Source: Ulvibacter sp. MAR_2010_11
GTDB taxonomy: Bacteria > Bacteroidota > Bacteroidia > Flavobacteriales > Flavobacteriaceae
NCBI RefSeq assembly: GCF_002813135.1
Contig: NZ_PHTY01000001.1
Span: 2,103,501-2,167,500 of the forward strand
Length of the DNA stretch: 64,000 nt
Direction: 5' to 3'
The translations under genes were made by a program, and so were the position numbers. Below, in pieces: positions 45,578-55,541 of this stretch. A model generated the notes under the pieces. It was not told the origin of the DNA. It did not search any database and saw only the letters and a program-made list of their open reading frames with translations. Within the stretch, counting starts at the first letter, position 1. Every line of letters starts with the position of its first letter.

Positions 45578-48409
45578 ATGTTCCGAATTATAAACCTCAA
45601 AAAGTATATTCTGCAAGTTTTCGATTTAAAAGAGGAAGAGCTTAAAAAAACCCTTTTATTACAGCTTAATATATTCTTATTAATTACCACTTTACTGATT
45701 GTAAAGCCTACAGTAAATTCTTTATTTCTTTCCGAACTTACTTCAGACGCACTGCCTCTTGGATATGTATTAACGGCAATAATGGCAATAGTAGGATCCT
45801 ACTTTTACAATCGCATGTTAGAAAATTACAGTCTTAATATTATTATAGAAAGAACCATTTTGGGCTCTGTAATTTCTCTGATAATTTTTGGGTTCTTATT
45901 TAATTTTGATCTGGCCAGCGGCCTCATACTTTACATTCCCTATGTTTGGGTTGCGATTTTCGGATTACTCACTGCTTCACAGTTTTGGATACTTGCTAAT
46001 CTGGTCTACAATGTGAGAGAGGCAAAACGGGTATTCGGATTTATTGGTGCCGGAGCCATTGCCGGGGGTATTTTCGGGGGATATTTGACCTCCTTATTAT
46101 CCAATACATTGGAGGCCGAAAACTTACTGTTTGTAGCAGCATTTCTCCTAATGGGATGTTTGCCAATTACCAGATATATCTGGAAACATGAAGTTGTGAA
46201 ATTAAATACCTTTCAGGTGTCTCAACGATCAGGCTCCAGACCCGAATCTGCATTAAAACTTATTAAAGAATCAAGACTGCTCACCCTAATTGCAGTTGTG
46301 ATTGGAATAAGCGTACTTGTGGCAAAATTAGTGGATTATCAGTACAGCGACTACGCTTCAAGATTAATCCCCGATCCTGAAGAACTTGCCGCGTTCTTTG
46401 GATTTTGGTTTTCAACATTGAGCGTAATTTCCTTATTAATTCAGTTATTTCTTACCAAACGTATTGTTGGTACTTTTGGAGTAGGAAAATCGTTACTCTG
46501 GCTACCATCCGGCATTTTAATTGGCTCACTGGTGTTACTTTTCTTCCCTCAATTATGGGTAATCGTTTTCATAAAAGTAATTGACGGAAGTTTAAAACAA
46601 TCGGTTAATAAAGCCGCAACCGAATTACTTTCTATTCCAATTCCTATTGAAACCAAGAAAAAAACCAAAACGTTCACCGATGTGGTGGTGGATAGCATAG
46701 CAACAGGATTGGCCGGTTTTATCCTTATTTTCTTTATAAATGCGCTCGATATCTCCTCCACATATATCAGTTTAATTATCGTTGTCCTCATATTGGTCTG
46801 GTTGTTTTTTATATACCATTTGCGTAAAGAATATATAACCTCCTTCAAAAAGTTGCTTGAAACTTCAGGCGTTAAAAAGGAGAAACAGATAAAAAAAGAG
46901 ATACCGGTCACTTCTATTGTTGGTACGGTAAACCGTGTACTGGAAAGCGGTACGCAGGGCCAAATTATGCATATGTTGCAAAAAACGCTCTCGGTTAAGG
47001 ATGAACGTTTTTTTCAGGCAATCAAAGGTCTCCTTTCGCATACTTCGGCCAAAGTGAGGGCGTTGGCAATTGAGAATTTGTATTTTTTAAAAACCGAAAA
47101 CCTTAGTGACAGTATTGAGCTAATGGTCCACGATAAGGATCAGGAGGTGACTACATCTGCATTTCGATATTTGCTGAAAAATTACAATACCGATCCTGTA
47201 GAATTATTTAATAAATATGCCGAAAGTGAGGACTCCACAATTACAAATGCAGCCTTAATTGGACTATCGCTGGAAGTTAGAAATCATAAAAAATTGCAGG
47301 AGCGCTTTAATGTTGAACAGAGAATAAAAACGACTTTACAGCAAATTGAAATGCTTGAATCTAAAGAGGAGAAACAAAATAAGTTGATGGCCGTTTTAGA
47401 AGGGATAGGAAACGCTCGACTAGAGCCTTTCTACGACACCCTAGCCGCGCAACTGGGTTCAGATGATAGGGTAATTCTTGAAACTGCTATAAGAAGTGCT
47501 GCCAGAACGTTGGATTTACAGTTTATCAATCCTATAGTTGCCAAACTAAGTGAAAAGGAAGTGAGACAAACTGCAATAGATTCGCTTTTTAGTTATGGGG
47601 AACCGATGATTAAAATTCTTTCAGAAAAAATTAAAAATGAAACTATAGAGCTAGAAGATGCTATTCATTGCATTACAGTAATTGAAAAATTTGCTTCCCA
47701 AAAAGCCATGAATGCTCTGACCAATTTAACGGAAGGGACAGAGCATTCGGTTAAAATTGAAGCAATTGACGCTATAAAACGCTTAAAATGGGGCTATTCA
47801 TCGTTGAAAGTAAAAGACCGTTTTGTAGTTGATAAAGTTTTGGACGAATGTCATTTGTACCAGAATACACTTTCGGTAATTCATTCCCAAATTGTTATTC
47901 AGTATAAAAAAACCAATCAACAGCCCGAAACTGCCGAAGAAAGTGAAGCCAGAAAAGGCTTAATTCACCTGCTGGAACAACGCTTGGACCGACAACTGCA
48001 AAGAATTTTCAGACTATTAGGAATAAAATATCCGCCCAACGATATGGACCCGATTCTCGATTCAATTTTGCACGGGAAAGAGGAACAACGTATTCATGCC
48101 ATCGAATTTTTAGACAATATTCTGGACAATCAATTAAAGAAGGAGCTTATTCCCGTTGCCGAATCGATTTTATTGGATACTATTTCCGAAGAAAAAATTA
48201 AAAAACTAAACCTCAAGGTATACAGTGAGGAAGAATGCTACCAGGCCTTGTTAAGCCGAAAAGATCTCAAATTAAAATTGGCCGTGTTGTACCTCATTGA
48301 GCAAACAGGTGACCAAAGATTTATTCCGCTATTGGAAATGGCCCGAAAAGACCCAAATGAAAAGGTGCATAAAAAAGCTTCGGAAATAATGACGACTATA
48401 AAAAGCTAA
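45578..48409 (+). CDS. nucleotide-transporter-like membrane protein with HEAT-repeat tail
   Basis: A 943-aa protein. Residues about 20-420 are a 12-helix MFS/NTT-like membrane domain (LLITTLLIVKPTVNSLFLSE, GFIGAGAIAGGIFGGYLTSL, INKAATELL-type SVNKAATELLSIPIP motif recalling ATP/ADP translocases). Residues about 440-943 are helical HEAT-type repeats (VRALAIENLYFLKTENLSDS, EVRQTAIDSLFSYGEPMIKI, NEKVHKKASEIM). The fusion of a carrier to a long solenoid is known in Bacteroidota but its substrate is not. It lies between two exported serine hydrolases. Confidence 0.85.
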   Translation: MFRIINLKKYILQVFDLKEEELKKTLLLQLNIFLLITTLLIVKPTVNSLFLSELTSDALPLGYVLTAIMAIVGSYFYNRMLENYSLNIIIERTILGSVISLIIFGFLFNFDLASGLILYIPYVWVAIFGLLTASQFWILANLVYNVREAKRVFGFIGAGAIAGGIFGGYLTSLLSNTLEAENLLFVAAFLLMGCLPITRYIWKHEVVKLNTFQVSQRSGSRPESALKLIKESRLLTLIAVVIGISVLVAKLVDYQYSDYASRLIPDPEELAAFFGFWFSTLSVISLLIQLFLTKRIVGTFGVGKSLLWLPSGILIGSLVLLFFPQLWVIVFIKVIDGSLKQSVNKAATELLSIPIPIETKKKTKTFTDVVVDSIATGLAGFILIFFINALDISSTYISLIIVVLILVWLFFIYHLRKEYITSFKKLLETSGVKKEKQIKKEIPVTSIVGTVNRVLESGTQGQIMHMLQKTLSVKDERFFQAIKGLLSHTSAKVRALAIENLYFLKTENLSDSIELMVHDKDQEVTTSAFRYLLKNYNTDPVELFNKYAESEDSTITNAALIGLSLEVRNHKKLQERFNVEQRIKTTLQQIEMLESKEEKQNKLMAVLEGIGNARLEPFYDTLAAQLGSDDRVILETAIRSAARTLDLQFINPIVAKLSEKEVRQTAIDSLFSYGEPMIKILSEKIKNETIELEDAIHCITVIEKFASQKAMNALTNLTEGTEHSVKIEAIDAIKRLKWGYSSLKVKDRFVVDKVLDECHLYQNTLSVIHSQIVIQYKKTNQQPETAEESEARKGLIHLLEQRLDRQLQRIFRLLGIKYPPNDMDPILDSILHGKEEQRIHAIEFLDNILDNQLKKELIPVAESILLDTISEEKIKKLNLKVYSEEECYQALLSRKDLKLKLAVLYLIEQTGDQRFIPLLEMARKDPNEKVHKKASEIMTTIKS

Positions 48410-48417
48410 TTTCAATC

Positions 48418-49677
48418 TTACTTCCGAATCACTTTATCGATACTGGTCGCTAGATTCATGTGATCTGTTGCCGAATTTTTCCGAAGCACATTCGACATTA
48501 AAACAACCATATAACAATGATTGTCCGGATGTTCCACAATAGCAACCGAATTCATATAATTGGTAACGTTACCCATGTATTTCCCACAGTTTTCTCCTTT
48601 GCTTCTGTCACATTTATACAAACTTCCCGATTTAAAATAGACCGCTGCATCTTTTAAAGTAGATGAATTTGCGTACCGAATTCGTCTGTCGGTCATATAC
48701 ATAAGGCGCTTCATTTCCAGACTGGATTTTGCATCGACAACCTTTCCTTGCTCCAATTGAATTAAGAATTTCATAAGTCCGATGGCTGTTCCGGTACTTC
48801 CGCCTTTATCACCTACATAATAATTGGCACCACTTGTAAAAAAGCTTCCCAAACGCCATTCGTCACTTGTAATACCTAAGTCTCGTAACGGAAGGTTCAC
48901 CACGTCATTTGAAAGATCGGTCAATTCCTTTCTAGGAGTATTTTTAAAATAGACCTCAGCTTCAGTTTCGGTTAAGGCGGGATATTTATCACCAAATGCC
49001 TGCATAAGCAGCACTTCTCTCCAAACGATACTGGCTGCCCCGTTATTGCTAACGGAAAGCATATGATCTGTCCATTCAAATAAGGTAAAGACATCACTAG
49101 CGATTACCTGTCGCTTTACTAATTTATTGGTTTCAACGTTAAAAATAGGAACAGTATGCGAGTCGGTAAGACCCCATTTTCCGGAGGTAACCGATTTATT
49201 TTTTAATAATGCAATTCGGTCTTCAAAAGCGTCGGGATATATTTTTGCCAATTGAACGAATAAAGCGTAAAGTACCGCCAGTTTACCTACGCTTCCTGGT
49301 TGATAACCTGCCTTAATGTTACGCTCTGCATATTTTGGAGCATTGGGATCTGTAATGTCTAAGACCGTAAGGGAATAGCTTTTATCCAGCCCCCGAAATA
49401 AGCCATTGATATCCTGTTGAAACTGTTCATCTACTTGTAAAAATTGATTAACACTGTCCTGATGCCTTCCAAACAGGTTAAGCTGAATATCGGTAAAAGA
49501 CTTCATGGCTCCGGGAGGAAGTACGGTACCATCTTTAATGTCGCCGCTTTTTATAAGTTCAAGACGCTTTAATCGCTTAATGCCGGTATATTCGTAGCCA
49601 TCGATAGGGTAGAAGCTTATCGAGGTAAAACCGGCGGTTATAAATAAGACACCGAGTATTAATAATATTTTTTTCAT
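48418..49677 (-). CDS. exported serine hydrolase (penicillin-binding/beta-lactamase superfamily)
   Basis: A 419-aa exported or membrane-anchored protein (hydrophobic N-terminus about 1-20). Active-site elements: SVGK at 129-132, SNN in LSVSNNGAAS, and KSG in YFKSGSLYKCD. Two Cys residues near the KSG (KCDRSKGENC) might form a disulfide. It overlaps nothing but starts 1 bp after the dikinase-like gene stop, so the two form an operon. Likely cell-wall related; not a typical resistance enzyme. Confidence 0.86.
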   Translation of the reverse strand: MKKILLILGVLFITAGFTSISFYPIDGYEYTGIKRLKRLELIKSGDIKDGTVLPPGAMKSFTDIQLNLFGRHQDSVNQFLQVDEQFQQDINGLFRGLDKSYSLTVLDITDPNAPKYAERNIKAGYQPGSVGKLAVLYALFVQLAKIYPDAFEDRIALLKNKSVTSGKWGLTDSHTVPIFNVETNKLVKRQVIASDVFTLFEWTDHMLSVSNNGAASIVWREVLLMQAFGDKYPALTETEAEVYFKNTPRKELTDLSNDVVNLPLRDLGITSDEWRLGSFFTSGANYYVGDKGGSTGTAIGLMKFLIQLEQGKVVDAKSSLEMKRLMYMTDRRIRYANSSTLKDAAVYFKSGSLYKCDRSKGENCGKYMGNVTNYMNSVAIVEHPDNHCYMVVLMSNVLRKNSATDHMNLATSIDKVIRK

Positions 49678-49678
49678 C

Positions 49679-52582
49679 TTATATTTTTGTTGAAAGTGAA
49701 ATTTCCTTTTTAGTATCTGTTGTAGGGGTAATCGATTCCAGGTAACCTGAGCTTAAGGCTTTCTTGTTTTCAACAAAGGGTCTCACCTGAAACAACCACA
49801 GTTTTCCATCTTTAAAGCCCAGCTCTACATCGTAAGCCCCATTATAACCTTCATGTACCTGAGGGAGTAATTCCCTGATTTTTTCAGCCAGCTCGCAAAT
49901 TTGTTTGATATCGGCTTCTGAAAGGATCCTGGTTTCGAAAGTCGCAGCCTGTTTGGAAGTTCCACCGGTGAGTGGAAGTCGGTTGTAAAAAGGTTCCCGA
50001 GCAGGAGCCAACAACTCATAGCTTTCATCCATTCTAATTAAATACGCTTCGGCCGACTGTCCGTCTACCGCACCGCCGGCTCCTCGGCTAAAGGCTACGG
50101 TAAGATCGTTGGCATCGCCGGAACTAATACCTTTTGTAATTAAAACACCGCTGTAATCTACATCTACACTCGGAATTACAAGAATAGACGGAAAAACGTT
50201 CTCGGGGTTCGATAAATATTTTTGGCGCCATTTAAAACTGCGCTCGGTATAAGGTGACGCCCAAACATCTTTAATTCCCTCTAAAATTTTATCGCGTGCT
50301 GCCACATTAAATAGGGTAAGATTTAACCCTGCTCCGGTAAAATCCTTTAAATCTTCCATATTGGTGTCACTACGCAGAAACACAGGGATTTGTCCAATGG
50401 GTTTTCCCAGAATAGTTTTAAAACCTTCTTCCATTTGAGAAACAAAACTTGCCTTGAGCGGCATTTTTTTTATGGCGGCTCTAAGCGTTTCGAGCTCCCG
50501 TAATTGATAATTTTCTACTTCTGCATCAGGAATATTACGACTGCGCATTTTCTCGGCTTCAGTGAACATGTCGTTTAAAAAGTTCCAGTATGTTTTGTTT
50601 TGTCCGGGCATGGTTTGGTCCATGTGTTCTCTGAAAATTCCGAAGGGAATAACTAATCCTTCCACTACATTTTCGGGGAACATTTGTTTAAGCTGCCCCA
50701 GATTGGCCGCTTTCGGGCCGCAAGTAGTTCCTGAATCTGATGCATCCACATCTCGCAAATTGAGTACTTTGTTTTGGTCCAGCCTAATTTTTTCAATTGG
50801 GACAGCTATTTTTTCCTCCTTGCGTTCCTTCTTTGTAAAAAGCGCTTTTTCTTCGGAAGTCATATCTGCTTCCAATTTTATGATAACATTCCCCTTGTTG
50901 GAAACTGCATAAAACACCCGTTTTCCGTTGTACTGCTGAAGACTTCGTAAGTTTTCATCGGAAAGCGCAGCGTTGGGGATTCCTAAATTTCTCGCCAAAA
51001 GCTGAACGTGAGAAACCAAATTTCCTTCGGCGACAGTTGCAATCCCCGCTACCGGTTTAAGATCGGATGGCGGACGTTCAAATACATATATTTTATTGGA
51101 TGAGACTTCAATTTCTTCCGAAGAACCCGACACTACTACCAATTCGCCAAAAGCATACCCCGGATTTAAACCACGTATTGAACTCTGATTGGGAATGGAT
51201 AAAACCTTATTGGTAAGAGAAGATTCGGTCGCGATAAAATCACCTAATTGCCCAACGCTTTTACCCAGATGCAAGGCGATGGAACCTCTTATTTTATCAT
51301 CGATAAAGGCATACGCCTGAGGTTCAAATACGGTATATTCGTTAACCACATCCTGGTAATTTGCCTTGACCATAGCAGCACTCCATTCTACTTCACTGCG
51401 TGCCGCGTCCAACACAGCGGTAAGCTGCCCCAAGGTGTTGTTATTTTCGGAAGGCTTCAGGACTTTTTTAAGTTGTTGCCATTCCCACTGTTCTATATAT
51501 CCTGCACCTGCAGTTCCCATGCCCAGAAAGTACACTTTTTGCAATAATTGTTGAAGCGTAGTCGGGACCCATTGAGGCTCGGTTTTAAAAATAATTTCTT
51601 CCAACTTTAATGAAATATCCAACAATTGCAATCGGGCCGTGGCGCGTTTTTCAGTAAGGATGCCTATTCGAATCTCCTGTAAAAGCCTTGCCGTTTCGGG
51701 AATAAGCACCGCGGGGTTAGTTTCATTGTTGTTTTTTACGATATATGTTTCAATACTATTTCCAAGAGGAGTGCCTTTTAAGTTGCTGTTTTTCTTTAGC
51801 AAGGAAGGAATATCGAAAGGAGTGTAGAACTGTGTCATGGTGACTATCAATTCGTCCAATTGCTTGCTAACATTGGACGAAGCTTTTGTACCATGTGAAG
51901 ACTTAAACTTTTTTACCTTTTCAATATCTCCCAGATCGGGTTGCCCGTGAATTTTTATTCGCAGATCCATAAAGGCGGGATATATATCACTAATTACTTT
52001 GGACTGACTTCGCATAAGTTGCGCCAAATTATCATCCCCGCTATGCGGAACATCCTTTAATGACTGTCGTATTAGGAAAAATTTTTGTTCCAGTTCGTTG
52101 TCTTTTGATAACAACCATTTGTAAAAATCGATGCCGGCTTTTTCTTCATCTTCAGATTGTAAGGCACCTCTGTAAAACTGAGCTTTCTCGAGAATCCAAC
52201 CGTTGTCAACTGACCCCAGATATTTCCCGAGTTGATATTGTTTTAGCCGCGAATGATTATTTGAAGGATCCCAAAGCGTTTCCGATTTGGTGTAAGCTAA
52301 AATCTGACCAAGAAAAATATGATTTCTTTTTCCAAGATTTTCTACACTTTCCTTGTATCGTGCATGCTGTACACCCGGGCCAATATTCTGAGGACAAGGG
52401 TCTTTGGGCTGCCGTATACTGCCATCGGTGCAAAACCATCGTATATCTTTATATGGTCCTCGAAGGTCATTTTTATATACTACTATTTGCTCCTTGATGT
52501 ATTCATTACTCAGTTTTTGAGAAAAAGTATTAGTAAAAGCCCCTAAAAGGAAAAGTGAAATTAAAAAGGTATAATTTTTCAT
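49679..52582 (-). CDS. exported PEP-synthase/glucan-dikinase-like protein
   Basis: A 967-aa protein with a signal peptide (about 1-21, LLGAFTNTFS). After a helical N-terminal half, a phosphohistidine swivelling domain (GLNPGYAFGELVVVSG..., EGNLVSHVQLLARNLGIPNA with the His) precedes a C-terminal ATP-grasp domain (GPKAANLGQLK, FLRSDTNMEDLKDFTGAGL, DVELGFKDGKLWLFQVRPF). This order matches glucan water dikinases rather than PEP synthase, which has the ATP domain first. The frame is open to 52717, but the signal-peptide start at 52582 is preferred. An ATP-dependent enzyme with an export signal is odd. Confidence 0.85.
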   Translation of the reverse strand: MKNYTFLISLFLLGAFTNTFSQKLSNEYIKEQIVVYKNDLRGPYKDIRWFCTDGSIRQPKDPCPQNIGPGVQHARYKESVENLGKRNHIFLGQILAYTKSETLWDPSNNHSRLKQYQLGKYLGSVDNGWILEKAQFYRGALQSEDEEKAGIDFYKWLLSKDNELEQKFFLIRQSLKDVPHSGDDNLAQLMRSQSKVISDIYPAFMDLRIKIHGQPDLGDIEKVKKFKSSHGTKASSNVSKQLDELIVTMTQFYTPFDIPSLLKKNSNLKGTPLGNSIETYIVKNNNETNPAVLIPETARLLQEIRIGILTEKRATARLQLLDISLKLEEIIFKTEPQWVPTTLQQLLQKVYFLGMGTAGAGYIEQWEWQQLKKVLKPSENNNTLGQLTAVLDAARSEVEWSAAMVKANYQDVVNEYTVFEPQAYAFIDDKIRGSIALHLGKSVGQLGDFIATESSLTNKVLSIPNQSSIRGLNPGYAFGELVVVSGSSEEIEVSSNKIYVFERPPSDLKPVAGIATVAEGNLVSHVQLLARNLGIPNAALSDENLRSLQQYNGKRVFYAVSNKGNVIIKLEADMTSEEKALFTKKERKEEKIAVPIEKIRLDQNKVLNLRDVDASDSGTTCGPKAANLGQLKQMFPENVVEGLVIPFGIFREHMDQTMPGQNKTYWNFLNDMFTEAEKMRSRNIPDAEVENYQLRELETLRAAIKKMPLKASFVSQMEEGFKTILGKPIGQIPVFLRSDTNMEDLKDFTGAGLNLTLFNVAARDKILEGIKDVWASPYTERSFKWRQKYLSNPENVFPSILVIPSVDVDYSGVLITKGISSGDANDLTVAFSRGAGGAVDGQSAEAYLIRMDESYELLAPAREPFYNRLPLTGGTSKQAATFETRILSEADIKQICELAEKIRELLPQVHEGYNGAYDVELGFKDGKLWLFQVRPFVENKKALSSGYLESITPTTDTKKEISLSTKI

Positions 52583-52854
52583 AAACGGCCCGGTAATGGT
52601 GTTTTTAAGGTAGTTAAAGGTACTTCCAAAATTTCTTAATAAGATACTAAAATTAGTTGCAAAAAAAAATCGAATAAACAGATGTTGGATACTTCGGGAA
52701 TCAATCAAAAAATACACATAATCGAAAAAAACTGCGTTTTAACGAATAATTATTTAGTTTTCAATAAACACCTGTTATGTGTTACTATCCTTGTAAAAAA
52801 TTGACCTATTTTTGAAATGCCTTACGTTTTACTCAAAAAGTTAACTCCTCAATC

Positions 52855-53316
52855 TTGAAAAAAGATATTTTTTACCTGCTTGTTCAATTTATACTATTCA
52901 CTTTATTTTTTATTAATTGGGAAGATAATTTGGGTCTAGGTATTCCCGGCTGGGTTGATTACTTTTTCTTTATTGTAATTGGGTTTGGATTGTTGGTAAT
53001 ATTATTTGGAATTATCAATCTTAACGAAAATGCAACGCTTTTTTCGACCGCTTCAAAGAAATCGAATATCGTATTCAGGGGAATCTACAAGTATGTTAGA
53101 CACCCTATTTATTTGGGATTAATTATCGCAATGATGGCTTTTTCATTGTACTCGCAATCGGTTGCAAAACTCCTCCTTATGGTAGCCTTGTCAATTGCTT
53201 TCTATTTGAAATCCCGCCATGAAGAAAAGCTGCTGGAAAAAACATTTTCTAATTACAAGCAGTACAAAGCCAAAACCGGACGCTTTTTTCCGAAGAGAAA
53301 CGATAGCGCTTCTTGA
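52855..53316 (+). CDS. isoprenylcysteine carboxylmethyltransferase-like membrane protein
   Basis: A 153-aa protein with four hydrophobic segments and the ICMT/PEMT signature GIYKYVRHPIYLGLIIAMMA plus the C-terminal SRHEEKLLEKTFSNYKQYK. Such proteins methylate lipids or small acceptors using SAM. The start is a TTG at 52855; no ATG fits. TATTTTTG at 52807-52814 upstream may be its -7 box. Plus-strand neighbour of trxB, 93 bp apart. Confidence 0.85.
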   Translation: MKKDIFYLLVQFILFTLFFINWEDNLGLGIPGWVDYFFFIVIGFGLLVILFGIINLNENATLFSTASKKSNIVFRGIYKYVRHPIYLGLIIAMMAFSLYSQSVAKLLLMVALSIAFYLKSRHEEKLLEKTFSNYKQYKAKTGRFFPKRNDSAS

Positions 53317-53409
53317 TAAACTAATAAGCATTCTTAATAACTTTTACTGTAAGGTTCTACTTAAAGTTACTACTTTTACATTCTTAAAAATATTGAAGAA
53401 TACACAATT

Positions 53410-54372
53410 ATGTCTGATACAATTGAAAGAATAAAATGCCTTATAATCGGGTCCGGACCTGCGGGCTATACTGCTGCCATTTATGCGGCCAGAGCCGACT
53501 TAAAGCCGGTGATGTACACAGGAATGGAGCCCGGGGGTCAATTAACGACCACTACCGAAGTTGATAATTTCCCTGGTTATCCCGAAGGAATTGACGGTCC
53601 TACCATGATGGTGCAATTGCAGCAACAAGCCGAACGCTTTGGAACTGAAGTGCGTATTGGGATGGTAACCGCAGTAGATTTCAGCGATGAAATGGGAGGG
53701 ATCCATAAAATTACAGTGGACAATGCAACACATATAGAAGCCGAAACCGTTATTATTTCTACGGGAGCCACAGCAAAATATTTAGGCTTACCGAGTGAAC
53801 AACGTTTACGAGGTGGAGGAGTTTCTGCCTGCGCCGTTTGCGACGGCTTTTTCTATAAAGGTCAGGATGTAGCGATTGTTGGAGGAGGGGATACCGCCGC
53901 CGAAGAAGCTACTTATCTCGCTAATATTTGTAAAAAGGTAACCATGTTGGTGCGTAAGGATCATTTAAAGGCATCTAAAGCCATGCAACATAGAGTTACT
54001 GCTACCAAAAATATTGATCTTCGCTATAACACCGAAGTTGATGAGGTGCTAGGTGATATGGTAGTTGAAGGATTACGTATGGTTAATAACGAAACCGGAG
54101 AAAAGGAAGAAATAGCCATTACCGGACTATTCATTGCCATTGGGCACAAACCCAACACCGACATTTTCAAAGGTCAGTTGGACATGGATGCCACCGGGTA
54201 TGTAATTACCAAAGGGAAATCTACCAAAACAAACAAACCGGGAGTTTTTGCCAGTGGTGATGTACAGGACAAAGAATACCGACAAGCAGTTACCGCAGCC
54301 GGTACAGGTTGTATGGCAGCACTGGATGCAGAACGTTATTTAGTATCGGTGGATAGTGAAGTGACCGCATAA
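53410..54372 (+). CDS. trxB: thioredoxin-disulfide reductase
   Basis: A 320-aa FAD enzyme that reduces thioredoxin with NADPH. Seen: IIGSGPAGYTAAIYAARA for FAD binding, the redox pair CAVC at 141-144 in SACAVCDGFF, IVGGGDTAAEEA for NADPH, and the C-terminal GVFASGDVQDKEYRQAVTAAG. Full length. Followed by a terminator. Confidence 0.98.
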   Translation: MSDTIERIKCLIIGSGPAGYTAAIYAARADLKPVMYTGMEPGGQLTTTTEVDNFPGYPEGIDGPTMMVQLQQQAERFGTEVRIGMVTAVDFSDEMGGIHKITVDNATHIEAETVIISTGATAKYLGLPSEQRLRGGGVSACAVCDGFFYKGQDVAIVGGGDTAAEEATYLANICKKVTMLVRKDHLKASKAMQHRVTATKNIDLRYNTEVDEVLGDMVVEGLRMVNNETGEKEEIAITGLFIAIGHKPNTDIFKGQLDMDATGYVITKGKSTKTNKPGVFASGDVQDKEYRQAVTAAGTGCMAALDAERYLVSVDSEVTA

Positions 54373-54398
54373 CCTATCTTCTACAATACTATGTATAG

Positions 54399-54432
54399 AG
54401 CACTTGAATAATCCTATTTAAGTGCTTTTTTT
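54399..54432. terminator. terminator after trxB
   Basis: Stem AGCACTTGAATA / TATTTAAGTGCT (one mismatch) with loop ATCC and T7, between convergent trxB and the lipoprotein gene. Confidence 0.88.
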
Positions 54433-54883
54433 ATTCCTTCGTAAAAGTGAGAAACTGCATCGTTCCGTCGCTACTTTCATCAAAAAGTTCCACTTTATTT
54501 TGCGTAGCCATGGTAATATGCCAATTGTCTGTCAAATCATTAAATAAATTGGATTCAGAAAAAACCAGAATAAGCTCTTCGTCATTTTCAATACCGTCGT
54601 CATCTATTGAATCATTAGAAGCATCTTCATAAGACCAAGTTCCTGCGGTACTTAAAATGTCGTTGGAAGCAATTACGGTTCCGTTAGTATCAAAATTAAA
54701 TGAAAAACTTGAGAAGGAATTTGTTTGGTCGGAGTTGTCGTAAAAAAAGTAGGTTATTTTCCAGGTGTCTTTTGGCAGATCGGTGACAATGTTTGCATTG
54801 GGGTTGTCGTCATTTGTGCTTTCGTCGTTCGAATTACAGGAAATAAATAGTAATACTGTTATTACCGCTACAATTATTTTCAT
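54431..54883 (-). CDS. predicted lipoprotein, lipocalin-like
   Basis: A 150-aa lipoprotein (lipobox LLFISC) with an Asp/Asn-rich linker (SNDESTNDDNPNAN) and a beta-rich domain beginning DLPKDTWKITYFFYDN, with GTWSYEDASNDSIDDDGIEN later. It resembles Bacteroidota lipocalin-like lipoproteins of unknown role. Confidence 0.8.
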   Translation of the reverse strand: MKIIVAVITVLLFISCNSNDESTNDDNPNANIVTDLPKDTWKITYFFYDNSDQTNSFSSFSFNFDTNGTVIASNDILSTAGTWSYEDASNDSIDDDGIENDEELILVFSESNLFNDLTDNWHITMATQNKVELFDESSDGTMQFLTFTKE

Positions 54884-54969
54884 GAGGAGTTTTTGTTTTT
54901 AACGCAGCATATTTGAAGATATTTCAATAATGTAGGGTTTTAACGTGTAAAACTGAAATTGAAAATATT

Positions 54970-55455
54970 TTAGGGTGCTACATGATCAAAACTCAATATT
55001 CTCGAAAGTAACCATTCTTCATTTATGAATAACCAAAGATGTGTAAACTTTGCTGTACTGCCTTTGGTTTCAGGTTTTCCTTTGGGTTTTTCAAAAAAGC
55101 GATGTTCTCCTATCTGTATGGCACCATAAAGCACTCCATTGTTGTATAGCGGAAATACTTTTAAACTACCTTCAAGTAACTCACGTCGCGAAACATAGTC
55201 ATCTTCTTTGCAAATACCATTCTTTGTAATTTCCAGAAAGGCTTCTTTCGATTTGAGGATACCTCCCAGATCGTGGTAAAATTCGAGATCATCGGTGACC
55301 AATACTTCAAATTGAGACAGGTCACAGGTGTTAAAACCAATATCGAATAGCAGGCTATCCTTGCTTTTTAATGTTTTAAATAGTTCGGAAGTTTCCTCAA
55401 CCTGTGCAATTAGAGAAGCCGATAGTAAAAGAATGAAAAGACTTATAAATTTCAT
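54970..55455 (-). CDS. exported NTF2-like (DUF4440/SnoaL-type) protein
   Basis: A 161-aa protein with a signal peptide (about 1-17, LLSASLIAQ) and an NTF2-like fold: KDSLLFDIGFNTCDLSQFE, DDLEFYHDLGGILKSKEAF and FTHLWLFINEEWLLSRILSF. Small ligand or enzymatic role unknown. Lone gene, 86 bp before the lipoprotein gene and after the DUF2807 gene on the same strand. Confidence 0.85.
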   Translation of the reverse strand: MKFISLFILLLSASLIAQVEETSELFKTLKSKDSLLFDIGFNTCDLSQFEVLVTDDLEFYHDLGGILKSKEAFLEITKNGICKEDDYVSRRELLEGSLKVFPLYNNGVLYGAIQIGEHRFFEKPKGKPETKGSTAKFTHLWLFINEEWLLSRILSFDHVAP

Positions 55456-55541
55456 GATTATACGTTTTTTGTGGTTAAAAAAACTCCAAAGCCATGGAAT
55501 AACTTCGGAGTTCTTCAGAGTTGGTTATGCATTAATTGTTT

